64,000 bases of DNA from the NCBI GenBank assembly GCA_964497615.1, contig CAZCEC010000026.1, positions 1 through 64,000 of the forward strand, read 5' to 3'. A model generated the notes under the pieces. That model ran no database searches. It was not told the DNA's origin and was given only the letters and a program-made list of their open reading frames with translations. Each line of letters begins with the position of its first letter. Position 1 is the first letter of the stretch. Shown piece after piece: positions 33,034-41,132 of the stretch. Source of the DNA: CAZCEC01 sp964497615. Its GTDB lineage: Bacteria; Chloroflexota; Anaerolineae; Anaerolineales; UBA6663. Made by a program: the position numbers and the translations under genes.

Positions 33034-34400
33034 CCCATCTTCCCTTCGGTCGTGGGACTTCGTCCCGCTGGCTCCTGGAACACGCGCGCGTTGTCCAGCA
33101 GCCAGCCCACGCGCCGGCACTCCGGGTCAGCGGCGATCGCCGCCAGCAGCTCGGCCTGGCGCGGGTGCGGCTCCCAGCCGCGGGCGGCGAACTTGGCCTC
33201 CCAGTAGGCGGGCGGCTGCTCGTGGTGGTGATGCTCGCCCCCCTGCCCCGGCCGGGCCGCGGACCAGAACACAATCCGGGCGTTGCGGGTGCAGTTGTCC
33301 ACGAGTTGATCGGCGAACTCCGGCTGCAGATGCTCGGCGGTCTCGATGCACAGCGCCAGATCCGCCCGCGGCTCAAGCCGGAACGGCTCACGCAGGTCGT
33401 GCCGGCGGAAGTCGCCGTTGAGGCGCGTGCCGGCCGCGGGCTCGGCGTCGATACCGGTCACCTCGCACCCGTGGGCCTTGAAGGGCGTCAGGTAGATGCC
33501 GGGCCCGCAGCCCAGGTCCACGACGCTGCGCGGCGCGAGCGCCCCGTACAGCAGCTCGCCCAGGAACGCCGCCTGGCCGGCTTCGTGCGACTCGATGAAG
33601 GGCATCAGGCCGGCATAGTCGTCCAGCGGCGGCAGCGCCGGCTCGGGGGAGAAGCTCGCGCTGACGTCGATCCCGAACTGCGCCAGCTGCGCGTCGCTCC
33701 ACTTGCGGCGCAGGATCGCCAGGTTGCGGGCCAACAGCTGGTTGAAGTCAAGCGGCAGGCGCTCGAACGATTTGTGGCCGCCGTGATGCAGCCAGACGCT
33801 CTCGGCGATGCGCAGCTCGAACCCGGCCTCCCGCAAGCGGAAGGAGTAGTCCCAGTCTTCGTAATTCCCGGGCTCGAAGGACTCGTCCAGGAAGCCGACC
33901 GCCTGCAGCGCCGCCTTGCTCAACAGCAGAGCGAAGCCGATCAGGATCGGCGGCGTGCTCACGCCCTCCCCGGCCCGCGCGCGCTTCTGCGCGCCGGCCA
34001 CGTTGTCGGACACCGCGCCGACCGCGCCCACGCGCGGCCCATCGAAGGCGGCCAGCATGCGCGCGAGCCACCCTGGGTCGCCGTTCGGCACGGCCACGTC
34101 GTTGTTAAGCAGCAGGGTGTGATGCGCGCCGGACAGAAGCGACTGCGCCAGGCCGCAATTCGTGCCGCGCACGAAGCCATGGTTGAACGGCAGCCGCACG
34201 ATCACCAGCTCGGGATAGTCGTGGATGAGCGATGCCACCTCGCGCGGCTTGGAGCCGTTGTCCACGTAGATCACGCGATAGGCCACGTCCTTGGTCTGGC
34301 GCAGCGAGGCGATACAGCGGCGCGTCAGGGGGAAGTTCTGCCAGCCGGGGATGACGATGTCCACGTCCGGCCGGTCGCGGAGCACGAGCGGGGCGGTCAC
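33030..34400 (-). CDS. fusion of GT2 glycosyltransferase and SAM methyltransferase
   Basis: 456 residues. The first 250 residues are a GT2 domain: VDIVIPGWQNFPLTRRCIASLRQT, NHGFVRGTNCGLAQSLLSG, LLLNNDVAVP, FEPGNYEDWDYSFRLREAG. From about 285 a class I methyltransferase begins: SVVDLGCGPGIYLTPFKAHGCEVTGIDAEP, ALCIETAEHLQP. The methyltransferase may cap the sugar added by the first domain. Such GT-methyltransferase fusions occur in surface polysaccharide clusters. Four-base junctions on both sides show it is part of the same transcript as glf. Confidence 0.8.
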   Translation of the reverse strand: MTAPLVLRDRPDVDIVIPGWQNFPLTRRCIASLRQTKDVAYRVIYVDNGSKPREVASLIHDYPELVIVRLPFNHGFVRGTNCGLAQSLLSGAHHTLLLNNDVAVPNGDPGWLARMLAAFDGPRVGAVGAVSDNVAGAQKRARAGEGVSTPPILIGFALLLSKAALQAVGFLDESFEPGNYEDWDYSFRLREAGFELRIAESVWLHHGGHKSFERLPLDFNQLLARNLAILRRKWSDAQLAQFGIDVSASFSPEPALPPLDDYAGLMPFIESHEAGQAAFLGELLYGALAPRSVVDLGCGPGIYLTPFKAHGCEVTGIDAEPAAGTRLNGDFRRHDLREPFRLEPRADLALCIETAEHLQPEFADQLVDNCTRNARIVFWSAARPGQGGEHHHHEQPPAYWEAKFAARGWEPHPRQAELLAAIAADPECRRVGWLLDNARVFQEPAGRSPTTEGKMG

Positions 34401-34660
34401 GGCGCCACCTTCTGGTGAACCACTCTCAGCACTGGCAACGACACGCCCGGCTCAACCGGCTCGAACGACGGGTGGCTGAACTTGAGATAGGCCGTGTCCG
34501 AAGCTGGGTCGGTGAAGCTGCCCAGAAACGCGGCGTCAGCCGGCACACCTTCCAGTGTGCGGACGCCATGCTCGATCGCGAAATCGACGCGGACCATTTC
34601 AAGCAGCAAGCCAATGCTCACTGGAACAACAACGATGCGACGGTCAGTGTTAGTGTTCAC
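34397..34660 (-). CDS. hypothetical protein within the sugar cassette, 87 aa
   Basis: GTG start at 34660 overlapping the preceding stop (GTGA). The protein has two parts: a strand-helix unit (RRIVVVPVSIGLLLEMVRVDFAIEHGVRTLEGVPADAAFLGSF) and a short beta end (AYLKFSHPSFEPVEPGVSLPVLRVVHQ). It is not recognised. The sequence VDFAIEHGVRTLEGVPADA resembles small phage proteins of unknown role that accompany structural genes. It is the only non-enzymatic gene inside the cassette. Confidence 0.6.
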   Translation of the reverse strand: MNTNTDRRIVVVPVSIGLLLEMVRVDFAIEHGVRTLEGVPADAAFLGSFTDPASDTAYLKFSHPSFEPVEPGVSLPVLRVVHQKVAP

Positions 34661-35397
34661 GCTTCCACCGCCTTGTCCAGCCGGGGCGCCATGAGCAGGG
34701 TGTGGTCGTAGTCGTCCGCCAGCACCTCGGGGTGGTCGGCGGCATAGGCGCGCCAGGTGTCCGCGTCGATCACGCCTTCGGTCACGTGCGGGATCACACA
34801 GCCCAGGTCCACGTGGTGGGGGATGCCGGCCGCCTCGCAGATCTCGCCGAAGTAAATGTCCTCGCTGGGCCGGATAGCGGTGTGCGTCGGGTACTGGTAG
34901 CGAAAGAAGGGCGGCCGGTAGCCGGCCTCTTCCAGCTGGTCGAACACCCAGCGCTTGATGGCGATCACGCCCGTCCCCACCATCATGCCGGCCCGCAGCC
35001 CATCCCCCTCCCACTGCGTCATCACGCGCGGACGCCCGTCCGGCCCGCGCTCGAAGAAACAGGGGAAGTAGGGGATCGAGCGCCGGAAAGCCAGCGCCCC
35101 GACCACGCCTGCCTCGTGCTCGGCCAGGCGCTGCAGGATGTGCATCGGCACCTGGTGGTCGTTGTCCAGCATGATCAGGGTGTCGGTCGGGTGGCGGGCC
35201 AGTTCGCGGAACGCGGCCGTAATGGCGTTGCGGGCGATGTCGCTCGCGGTGTACGGGCACTTGATGCGCCCGTAGCCGTTAGCGCCGGCCTGCGCCGCCA
35301 CGTCCAGCAGGCAGTCCACCGGCTTCTCGCCGATGTTGCGCTCCAGCAGGACGGCCCAGAAGACGGTCGGGTACTGTTCGTCGGGTACGTGTGTCAT
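34657..35397 (-). CDS. GT-A-fold glycosyltransferase-like protein, 246 aa
   Basis: I use the ATG at 35397, preceded by GGGAGGG. The protein opens with PTVFWAVLLERNIGEKPVDCLLDVAAQAGANGYGRIKCPYTASDIARNAI, and then has LIMLDNDHQVP, where the acidic DND pair is the likely nucleotide-sugar/metal site. GALAFRRSIPYFPCFFE and IRPSEDIYFGEICEAAGI follow (the latter a typical acceptor/base loop). The pattern is that of phage-encoded GT-A glycosyltransferases. It is the first gene of the sugar cassette and follows a hairpin (35409-35444). Confidence 0.75.
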   Translation of the reverse strand: MTHVPDEQYPTVFWAVLLERNIGEKPVDCLLDVAAQAGANGYGRIKCPYTASDIARNAITAAFRELARHPTDTLIMLDNDHQVPMHILQRLAEHEAGVVGALAFRRSIPYFPCFFERGPDGRPRVMTQWEGDGLRAGMMVGTGVIAIKRWVFDQLEEAGYRPPFFRYQYPTHTAIRPSEDIYFGEICEAAGIPHHVDLGCVIPHVTEGVIDADTWRAYAADHPEVLADDYDHTLLMAPRLDKAVEA

Positions 35398-35408
35398 GGT
35401 GTGGTCTG

Positions 35409-35446
35409 CCCTCCCGTGGCAGACTCCCAAAAGGGGCGGGCCGGGT
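35409..35446 (-). other. leader hairpin before the sugar cassette
   Basis: On the - strand, ACTCCCA pairs with TGGGAGT, and the stem can extend by GGC/GCC around a two-base bulge. The loop is GC-rich and ends in TTTT. It lies just upstream of the GGGAGGG ribosome binding site of the 35397 gene. It could be a partial terminator that lowers readthrough from the head genes. Confidence 0.45.
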
Positions 35447-35507
35447 GGGAGTGCCCGTCGTCGCGCGGTCGTTCCCTTCCGCGCCTAGCCCGCCCCCGGA
35501 TCACGAG

Positions 35508-35894
35508 TTACGCGCCGGTGCGGCGCTCGACCAGGCACAGCGCGGTCACGACCGCCGACGGCGTGGCCCCGGCGAAGTCCACCACAGGCACGATGTAGCG
35601 CTTGTTGGAGGAGAAGTGGCCGCTGGTGATGCCCTGGGTGGTGAGGGTGAGCGTCGCGCCGGAGATCTGCGCGGCGTCGTTGCCGCCGGAGGTCGTGGCT
35701 TCCCACAGCTCCAGGGTGGCCGGCTGGGTGGATGACGGCGTATTCATCGAGGCGGCGAAGATGGCCTTCATCTCCCGCCGGCCGACGTTGGCGTAGCCGG
35801 CGCCGATGTCCACGGCCGCGCCGGTGGTGCGGGCCTCCAGGGCGGTCTCGTCGGGGGTGAGCAGGTTGACGACGGCGAGCGAGCGTTGATTCAT
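35508..35894 (-). CDS. small virion (decoration-like) protein, 128 aa
   Basis: Strong ribosome binding site (AAGGAGAT) seven bases before the ATG. The protein has SLAVVNLLTPDETALEARTTGAAVDIGAGYANVGRREMKAIFAASMN, then beta-rich Thr-heavy sequence (AQISGATLTLTTQGITSGHF, RYIVPVVDFAGATPSAVVTALCLVERR). Located directly after the major capsid gene, a common place for capsid decoration or accessory head proteins. The role is inferred from position and composition. Confidence 0.6.
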   Translation of the reverse strand: MNQRSLAVVNLLTPDETALEARTTGAAVDIGAGYANVGRREMKAIFAASMNTPSSTQPATLELWEATTSGGNDAAQISGATLTLTTQGITSGHFSSNKRYIVPVVDFAGATPSAVVTALCLVERRTGA

Positions 35895-35916
35895 GGCTAA
35901 TCTCCTTAGAACTCGC

Positions 35917-35943
35917 GCCGGGCCTGGTCCAGGCGGCCCGGCG
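35917..35943 (-). terminator. hairpin between capsid and downstream gene
   Basis: GCCGGGCC and GGCCCGGC form an 8-bp GC stem around a ten-base loop. No T-run follows on the - strand, so it may be an mRNA-stabilising or processing hairpin rather than a terminator. It separates the capsid stop from the ribosome binding site of the decoration-like gene. Confidence 0.45.
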
Positions 35944-35983
35944 GTCTAGGTCTAGGGGCGGCGGCCTGTGCGCCGCTGAGTGC

Positions 35984-37330
35984 TTAGGACGCAGCCACCT
36001 TCTGCAGGCGGATCTTGTACGGCTCGGCCAGCTGCCCGCCGAAGCGCATGCGCAGCAGGAAGAGCTTCTGGTCGGTCTCGGCGTACAACTCGTCCAGGAC
36101 CCGCACGGTCATGCCGACGCGCTCAGCCTTGATATAGCCCTTGTGCTGGCCGTAGCTGATAGGGAAGGCGTTGGTGGTCGTGGCCGGCGCGTGCTCGGTG
36201 ATGATGAGTGGCGCGCCCAGCAGCGACGGCTGGCGGATGATCACGCCGTCCTGCTGCACGCTGCCCAGGCCGCCGCCGAACATGTCCACGTCCTGCCAGA
36301 TGAAGCGGCCGTTGCCGTCCTGGAAGAGCGAGATCAGGCGGGCGGTGTCGGAGTTCATCACGAACGACGCCCCGCGCCGGTACTGGGCCGGCGTGCCCCA
36401 GTACAGGTTCTTGATGCCGACGCTGGTCAAGGCCCCCGCCGCGCCGGAGGCGATGTACGCCGCCTGGGCCGTAGCGTTGTCGAACAGGCCTTCCGGCTGG
36501 CCGGAGCCCGTGCCCACCGCCTCGTAGTAGTCCACATCCTGGTTGATGTTCTCGCGGAACAGGTTGGCCACGAAGCCGACCACGTCTACCGCGCCGTCCT
36601 CGATGAGCGAGTTGCTCACCAACTGGCTGGCCATGGCCAGGTTGACCGGGATGCGCACCTCGCTGAAGGTCTGGTCGGTTACCCGGTGAGCCGTGCCGCT
36701 GGCGGGCACTTCCCCGGTGAAGACCAGGCGGTGCGGGGCGGTGTACTTGTCGTCGGTCGTGTACGGCTGGGTCGGCCAGACGATCACGTCGCGGGTCGTG
36801 GGCTGGGTGCGCACGATGTCATTCAGCCCGGCCAGGCCCGGCTCCTTCTTCAGAACTTCGGCCTGGAAGTCCTCGGGCACCAGGAAGCCGCCGCCCGGGC
36901 CGGTCGTCTCGCCCAGCGCCTTCATGGTGTCGGCGCTCTTGATGGCGCCGTTAGCCAAGAGCTTGCGGTCGTTGACGTGCAGGCCGCCCATGCCGTAGCG
37001 CAGATACCCCTCGAAGGCGGCGCCGTAGGCCTTGGTGGCCGCCGCTTCCTGCGCCTTCTGCTCCTGCTCGCGGTCCTCGGGGCTGGTCAGCTCCTGGGTG
37101 TAGAGCTTCTGCGACTCAGGTTTGCCGGCGCTGCCCTTCATCCAGGCCTTGAGCGCCAGGCCGTCTTCCAGGGCGGTCACGCGCTCGCGCAGCGCGACGC
37201 CCTCCTTGGTCAGGGCCTTGTAGGCGTTGATGTCGTCGTCGGTTTTCTTGTCGATGCTCTCGATGGTAGCCATCTCGTTGGCGATCGCCTTGAGACGGTC
37301 ATTCATTTCCTTCAGGTCGGTGTTGGTCAT
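35984..37330 (-). CDS. major capsid protein, HK97 fold
   Basis: 448 residues from the ATG at 37330 (GGAGGAG at its ribosome binding site). The first 110 residues are a charged coiled coil (the delta domain, removed by the protease). From about 145 the HK97 capsid pattern begins: GETTGPGGGFLVPEDFQAEVLKK, then VIVWPTQPYTTDD, ASQLVSNSLIEDGAVDVVGFVANLFRENINQDVDYYEAVGTGSGQPEGLF, and NLYWGTPAQYRRGASFVMN. It ends with TVRVLDELYAETDQKLFLLRMRFGGQL. Next to protease and portal as in HK97. Confidence 0.92.
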   Translation of the reverse strand: MTNTDLKEMNDRLKAIANEMATIESIDKKTDDDINAYKALTKEGVALRERVTALEDGLALKAWMKGSAGKPESQKLYTQELTSPEDREQEQKAQEAAATKAYGAAFEGYLRYGMGGLHVNDRKLLANGAIKSADTMKALGETTGPGGGFLVPEDFQAEVLKKEPGLAGLNDIVRTQPTTRDVIVWPTQPYTTDDKYTAPHRLVFTGEVPASGTAHRVTDQTFSEVRIPVNLAMASQLVSNSLIEDGAVDVVGFVANLFRENINQDVDYYEAVGTGSGQPEGLFDNATAQAAYIASGAAGALTSVGIKNLYWGTPAQYRRGASFVMNSDTARLISLFQDGNGRFIWQDVDMFGGGLGSVQQDGVIIRQPSLLGAPLIITEHAPATTTNAFPISYGQHKGYIKAERVGMTVRVLDELYAETDQKLFLLRMRFGGQLAEPYKIRLQKVAAS

Positions 37331-37366
37331 AGCTCCTCCCACTGTGTGGGACTTCGTCTGTGCGGG

Positions 37367-38278
37367 TTAGGCGATGCCCGCGTGCCGTTTGATCATGTGC
37401 GCCAGGGCCATGTCATCCGGATCGAGCTGCGCGCCCCGATCCGGGTTGGCCTGGGAGCCGTCCGGCTCCGGCGCCGCTCCGCCGTCCGGCGGGGGCGCCT
37501 GGTCTGTCCCAAGATCCAAGGATCCTGCCCTTGTCTCTTGGGATCGTTGGACCAGCAGGGACTTGAGCGCGACAGCCGCCGTCCGCGGCTCGGCGGGAAT
37601 GGGCGTCAGAGAGGCGTCGAGGCCCAGCGGCCAGCGCGTGATGTGGTAGGCCTTTCCAACCCGTTGGCGGGCGACGCGGGCCGGCAGGGTGGCTGACGAC
37701 CAGCCGAGCTTGCCCTGCTCGGCCAGCGCATAGATCATCTTTTCGTACTCGTTGCGGAGTGCAAGCTGCGACTCGACCCACACGCCGACCTCGTCGCGCC
37801 GCAGGGTACCGCGCCCGATCGGGCGGTTGCCGATCTTGCGGTCCAGCCCGTGCTGGTAGAGCACGTCGGTCTCGGTCCGGTCGCCGAAGTCAGTGTCAGG
37901 GGTGAAGAAGTCGCCGGTCAGGTCGGGGTCGTTCGGGCCAGAGAAGCGGACGAGATACCCGCCCACGCGCCCATCGCCGAGGGCCTTGGCAGCGGATCCG
38001 AACCAGACGAGGGAGTCGTCGGGCATCGCCTTGGCAGCGATGACGTCCAGGTCGCCCGGCTCGACGACCGCCGTCTGGAGCGCCGGCGGCAGCTGGTCGC
38101 CGAACTGGGTCAGCAGCCCGCCCAGCAGGCCGCCGATGGCCAGCCGCGTGTCGCGGTCGATGTAGCCGCGCATCAGCAGCTCGTCGCAGGCCACGGTGTA
38201 GGCCTGGTGGATCTTGCTCTCGATGATGGCCCGCGCCGTTTGGGGCTTGGACTTTTGGGAGTCGTCCTGTCCTGGCAT
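37367..38278 (-). CDS. HK97-type prohead protease
   Basis: I use the ATG at 38278. The earlier in-frame start would place the gene across a strong hairpin. 303 residues. The core has GGYLVRFSGPNDPDLTGDFFTPDTDFG, LYQHGLDRKIGNRPIGRGTLRRDEVGVWVESQL and LAEQGKLGWSSATLP. The HG and SS pairs are the likely catalytic His and Ser of the S78/U35 fold. A long proline-rich C-terminal tail (APPPDGGAAPEPDG) follows. It cleaves the capsid delta domain during head maturation. The ribosome binding site AGGAG sits inside the hairpin at 38281-38311. Confidence 0.85.
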   Translation of the reverse strand: MPGQDDSQKSKPQTARAIIESKIHQAYTVACDELLMRGYIDRDTRLAIGGLLGGLLTQFGDQLPPALQTAVVEPGDLDVIAAKAMPDDSLVWFGSAAKALGDGRVGGYLVRFSGPNDPDLTGDFFTPDTDFGDRTETDVLYQHGLDRKIGNRPIGRGTLRRDEVGVWVESQLALRNEYEKMIYALAEQGKLGWSSATLPARVARQRVGKAYHITRWPLGLDASLTPIPAEPRTAAVALKSLLVQRSQETRAGSLDLGTDQAPPPDGGAAPEPDGSQANPDRGAQLDPDDMALAHMIKRHAGIA

Positions 38279-38279
38279 G

Positions 38280-38311
38280 AAAAAGGCCCGCTCCTGTCTG
38301 GGAAGCGGGCC
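38280..38311 (-). promoter_or_regulatory. terminator-like hairpin overlapping the protease ribosome binding site
   Basis: GGCCCGCT (38285-38292) pairs perfectly with AGCGGGCC (38304-38311). On the - strand the stem is followed by TTTTT, then C and the start ATG. The AGGAG ribosome binding site lies in the loop-side part of the stem. It could terminate transcription between the portal and protease genes, or hide the ribosome binding site. Confidence 0.65.
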
Positions 38312-38381
38312 AAGGGTGGGCGGCTTGCGGGGTGGTGCGCCGGGGCCCCGGAGGGGCGCGGGCGGTTCGACTGCGGTCAGT

Positions 38382-38534
38382 CTACGCGGTTTTTGCCAGT
38401 GCGTCAACGGCCAGGGATTCCACCGCCTCACGCGGCAGGATGTCGGCCCAGCCCAATCCATAGTATTTCATCAGCGCCCGCAGGATCAGCAGCAGCCCGC
38501 GGCGAACCTCGGCGACGAACTCAGCTTGCGTCAT
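38382..38534 (-). CDS. small phage protein, 50 aa
   Basis: The ATG at 38534 overlaps the stop of the minor head gene (ATGA). The frame reads MTQAEFVAEVRRGLLLILRALMKYYGLGW, then ADILPREAVESLAVDALAKTA to TAG. It is amphipathic and helical. Genes this size between minor head and protease are common in HK97-like phages, but the function is unknown. Coding nature is supported by the overlap and the clean amino-acid composition. Confidence 0.65.
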   Translation of the reverse strand: MTQAEFVAEVRRGLLLILRALMKYYGLGWADILPREAVESLAVDALAKTA

Positions 38535-39352
38535 GTCCGCTTCGTCCCCATCCCCTCACCCCGGCTCACGATCACCTGGTGCAGATCGCGGCACCCGTTC
38601 ACCTTGCCCCACGGCGTCTCGATCGGGCGCGTGCAGACCAGGTCGTCCTGGACCGTGTGCCACACCATGACCCGCCGCCCGTCCGGCATGCGCCCCGGCT
38701 GGAGATAGCACCGGCAGCCGGGGTGGGCGCTGGGCTTGATGGCCGGCGCCGCGTACCCCGCCGCTTCCCAGGCGCGGGCATTGGCTTCGGCGAAGGCGTT
38801 GGTGCTCTCCGTCTGCGCGATCAGCTCGGCGCGCCGGGCACCGAAGACTCTCCCGCCGGCCGGGTCGGCCAACGCCTCGATACGGCGTGACAGCGCGGGC
38901 AGGCCTTCCCCGCTCTCGATCCACTCCGCCACGGCCTCGCGCACGCCCTGGCGCGTGGTGTCCGTGATGTTCGCGACGAGTTGGGCCGAATGCGTCCGCG
39001 CCCAGTCGGCCGCGCCGCGGTTGACCAGATTCCAGTTGACGCCGATCCCCCCCGCACCACCGCTGGCCATCTCGAGGCCGAAGTAGGCGATGTCCTCCAG
39101 CGCCGGGCGCAGGACGGCCGCCAGCCCGTCCTGGAAATCGCGCCACCAGGCAGCATCCTCCAGGGCTGACTCGCCTTCCCCCGCGCGGCGCGCCAGGCGC
39201 AGAGCTTCGCGAGCCAGGAACAGGCGCAGGGCGTCCTTGAGTTGCTGTTCGTACATCAGCCAGGGAATGTCGGGCGCGGCCGACTTCAGATAATCGGCCG
39301 CGCAGAGTATAGCGCGGCGCAAGTCGGACAGTTCGGGCTTAGTCAGCGCCAT
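38531..39352 (-). CDS. minor head protein (SPP1 gp7 / Mu F-like)
   Basis: 273 residues from the ATG at 39352, overlapping the portal gene by 14 bases. The C-terminal half has VANITDTTRQGVREAVAEWIESGEGLPALSRRIEAL, then RAELIAQTESTNAFAEANARAWEAAG and a CRCY zinc-like corner, the Phage_Mu_F/SPP1 gp7 pattern. Such proteins are packaged in a few copies near the portal and take part in genome ejection. The position directly after the portal gene supports the call. Confidence 0.85.
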   Translation of the reverse strand: MALTKPELSDLRRAILCAADYLKSAAPDIPWLMYEQQLKDALRLFLAREALRLARRAGEGESALEDAAWWRDFQDGLAAVLRPALEDIAYFGLEMASGGAGGIGVNWNLVNRGAADWARTHSAQLVANITDTTRQGVREAVAEWIESGEGLPALSRRIEALADPAGGRVFGARRAELIAQTESTNAFAEANARAWEAAGYAAPAIKPSAHPGCRCYLQPGRMPDGRRVMVWHTVQDDLVCTRPIETPWGKVNGCRDLHQVIVSRGEGMGTKRT

Positions 39353-40886
39353 CGCCCAATCGCTCCGCCGCTTCCCGTGCCCGGACCAATTCCGCGAAGA
39401 TCTCCGCCACGGTCGGCTCGGGCGCGCGCGGCCAATGGCGCTCAAAGACAGCCCGTGTCTGGCGCTGCGATGTGCAGGCCTTGAGTTCGTCGTCGAAGGG
39501 CGTACCCACGCCCTGCCCCACGCGCTCCAGGGCCTGCTTGCGCCAGACCTTCATCTGCTCCGGGTCCTTGGCGCCCTGCCGGGCGGCCAACTCCTCGGCC
39601 CGGATATCGTCCTCGCGCTGCTGCTGTTCTTCCTTCTCCTGCTCGACTTCCTGGCCGACGGCGGTTGACTGCTGCGCAAACACCGGCACGTCGCCGTCGA
39701 TGGGCTCGAGCCCCGCCTCCAGGCGCGCCTCGTCCCGCGTGGCCCACCCGCCCGTAAACCCCTGGTTGGCCCGCGTCCATTTGGCGTCGCGGTCCTCCTG
39801 CAGGGCGCGGATCCGAGAGATGTCAAACTCGGTCACGATCTCGAACGCGTCCTCGCCGAAGTGCGGGGCGAGCTGCTGGGCGATCTCGGACTCCAGCCAG
39901 CGCCAGCGCGGCATGACCGTCTCTTCGTAGAACGCCGCGCGGGCCTCTTTGTAGTTGGCGTACGTCGCCCGATCCAGGCCGGCCTTGGCGCCCACCAGGA
40001 TGGGCGGCGTCTCGAAGATCTGGCAGATGCGCACCTCGTCCCGGCCGTCGATCACGCCGAAGTCCATGTCCTTGAAGTTCATGCTCATGGGCTGGTACTC
40101 GACGCCCGCCCCCAGCACGGCCGGGTCGACCCAGTTGCCGACGCCGCCATGCTGCTCACGCCACATCTTGCGGATGCGGGCGGCCTCGCTCTCCTGCAGG
40201 CTCTGGGCCGTCTTGAGCAGGCCATTGACCACCGCGCCGTTCTGGAAGAACAGCTTCAGGAAGTCCGTGGCGGCGTTGTCCACGCTGGTGACGCGCAGCG
40301 CGACGGCGGACCGGCTCAGCCCCTTGAGCATCGGGTAGAGCGGGTCGAACTCCATCAACACCAGGCACCGGTGCGCGTCCACGTCCACGTACTGAAGGCC
40401 GGGCGGCTGGTAGCGGATGGCCCGCAGCGGGTTGCCGGGCCCGCGGAGAAACGAGCACCAGTCCGGGCGCATGGGCCACAGGGCGATGGGCTCACCCAGA
40501 CGGTTGAACTCGCCCTCCCAGACGCAGAAGCCGGCGATGTCCAGATAGATCTGCGACGCCTGCCAGAACTCGACCTCGCCCATGTGCGGGTTGGGCCGGC
40601 GCAAGAGCTTGCGCAGATCGTGGTCGGCGATCTCCTGGCGCTTCTTTTCGTCGGGATCATCCCACACGCGCAAGGGCGCCTCGGCCACGGCGCCGGCGCG
40701 CTTCTGGACGCAGGCAAAGACAATCTCGTTCTTGCGGTACCCCTCGCGCGCCAGGCCGTAAGGGCTGGGCGCCGGATACTGGGGCGTGGTGAACTCCCAG
40801 GCCGGCCAGGTATTGGCAATGGGTTGCCCCGGCTCGGGCCGGCGGCCCAGCATGCCGCTGGTCTTCAACGTTTCGTAGTAAGCCAT
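39339..40886 (-). CDS. portal protein (HK97 family)
   Basis: 515 residues. I use the ATG at 40886 (upstream frame is unlikely because another gene lies there). Conserved portal features: YRKNEIVFACVQKRAGAVAEAPLRVWDD, LRKLLRRPNPHMGEVEFWQASQIYLDIAGFCVWEGEFNRLGEPIALWPMRP, and GLSRSAVALRVTSVDNAATDFLKLFFQNGAVVNGLLKT. The C-terminal part contains a Glu/Gln-rich helix (EQEKEEQQQREDD). It forms the dodecameric ring through which DNA is packaged and ejected. It overlaps both neighbours. Confidence 0.9.
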   Translation of the reverse strand: MAYYETLKTSGMLGRRPEPGQPIANTWPAWEFTTPQYPAPSPYGLAREGYRKNEIVFACVQKRAGAVAEAPLRVWDDPDEKKRQEIADHDLRKLLRRPNPHMGEVEFWQASQIYLDIAGFCVWEGEFNRLGEPIALWPMRPDWCSFLRGPGNPLRAIRYQPPGLQYVDVDAHRCLVLMEFDPLYPMLKGLSRSAVALRVTSVDNAATDFLKLFFQNGAVVNGLLKTAQSLQESEAARIRKMWREQHGGVGNWVDPAVLGAGVEYQPMSMNFKDMDFGVIDGRDEVRICQIFETPPILVGAKAGLDRATYANYKEARAAFYEETVMPRWRWLESEIAQQLAPHFGEDAFEIVTEFDISRIRALQEDRDAKWTRANQGFTGGWATRDEARLEAGLEPIDGDVPVFAQQSTAVGQEVEQEKEEQQQREDDIRAEELAARQGAKDPEQMKVWRKQALERVGQGVGTPFDDELKACTSQRQTRAVFERHWPRAPEPTVAEIFAELVRAREAAERLGDGAD

Positions 40887-41128
40887 GCCCGGATGCCTTT
40901 CGGCGGTGCGGACGCCGCCCGTGCCGCCTGCTGCGCCAGGAACTTCGGCTGCAGGTCGATCAGTGAATCGTCGATGGGCAGCACCTGCGCTCCCGCGCCC
41001 CACAGCTCAGCCGCGGCCTCGGCCACGGCCCGGTCCACGGCCGCAAAGGCCTGGCCGGAGTCGCCCCGCAACCAGCCGGCCTGCTCGATCCAGACGCCAT
41101 AGGCGGTGACCACGGTCTGAGCGTCCAT
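40865..41128 (-). CDS. small protein between TerL and portal, 87 aa
   Basis: ATG at 41128. The protein is helical: TVVTAYGVWIEQAGWLRGDSGQAFAAVDRAVAEAAAELWGAG, followed by QVLPIDDSLIDLQPKFLAQQAARAA. It overlaps the portal start by 22 bases, so translation is probably coupled. No family is recognised. Small genes in this slot occur in several phages and may help portal folding or packaging. Confidence 0.6.
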   Translation of the reverse strand: MDAQTVVTAYGVWIEQAGWLRGDSGQAFAAVDRAVAEAAAELWGAGAQVLPIDDSLIDLQPKFLAQQAARAASAPPKGIRAWLTTKR

Positions 41129-41132
41129 GTCA

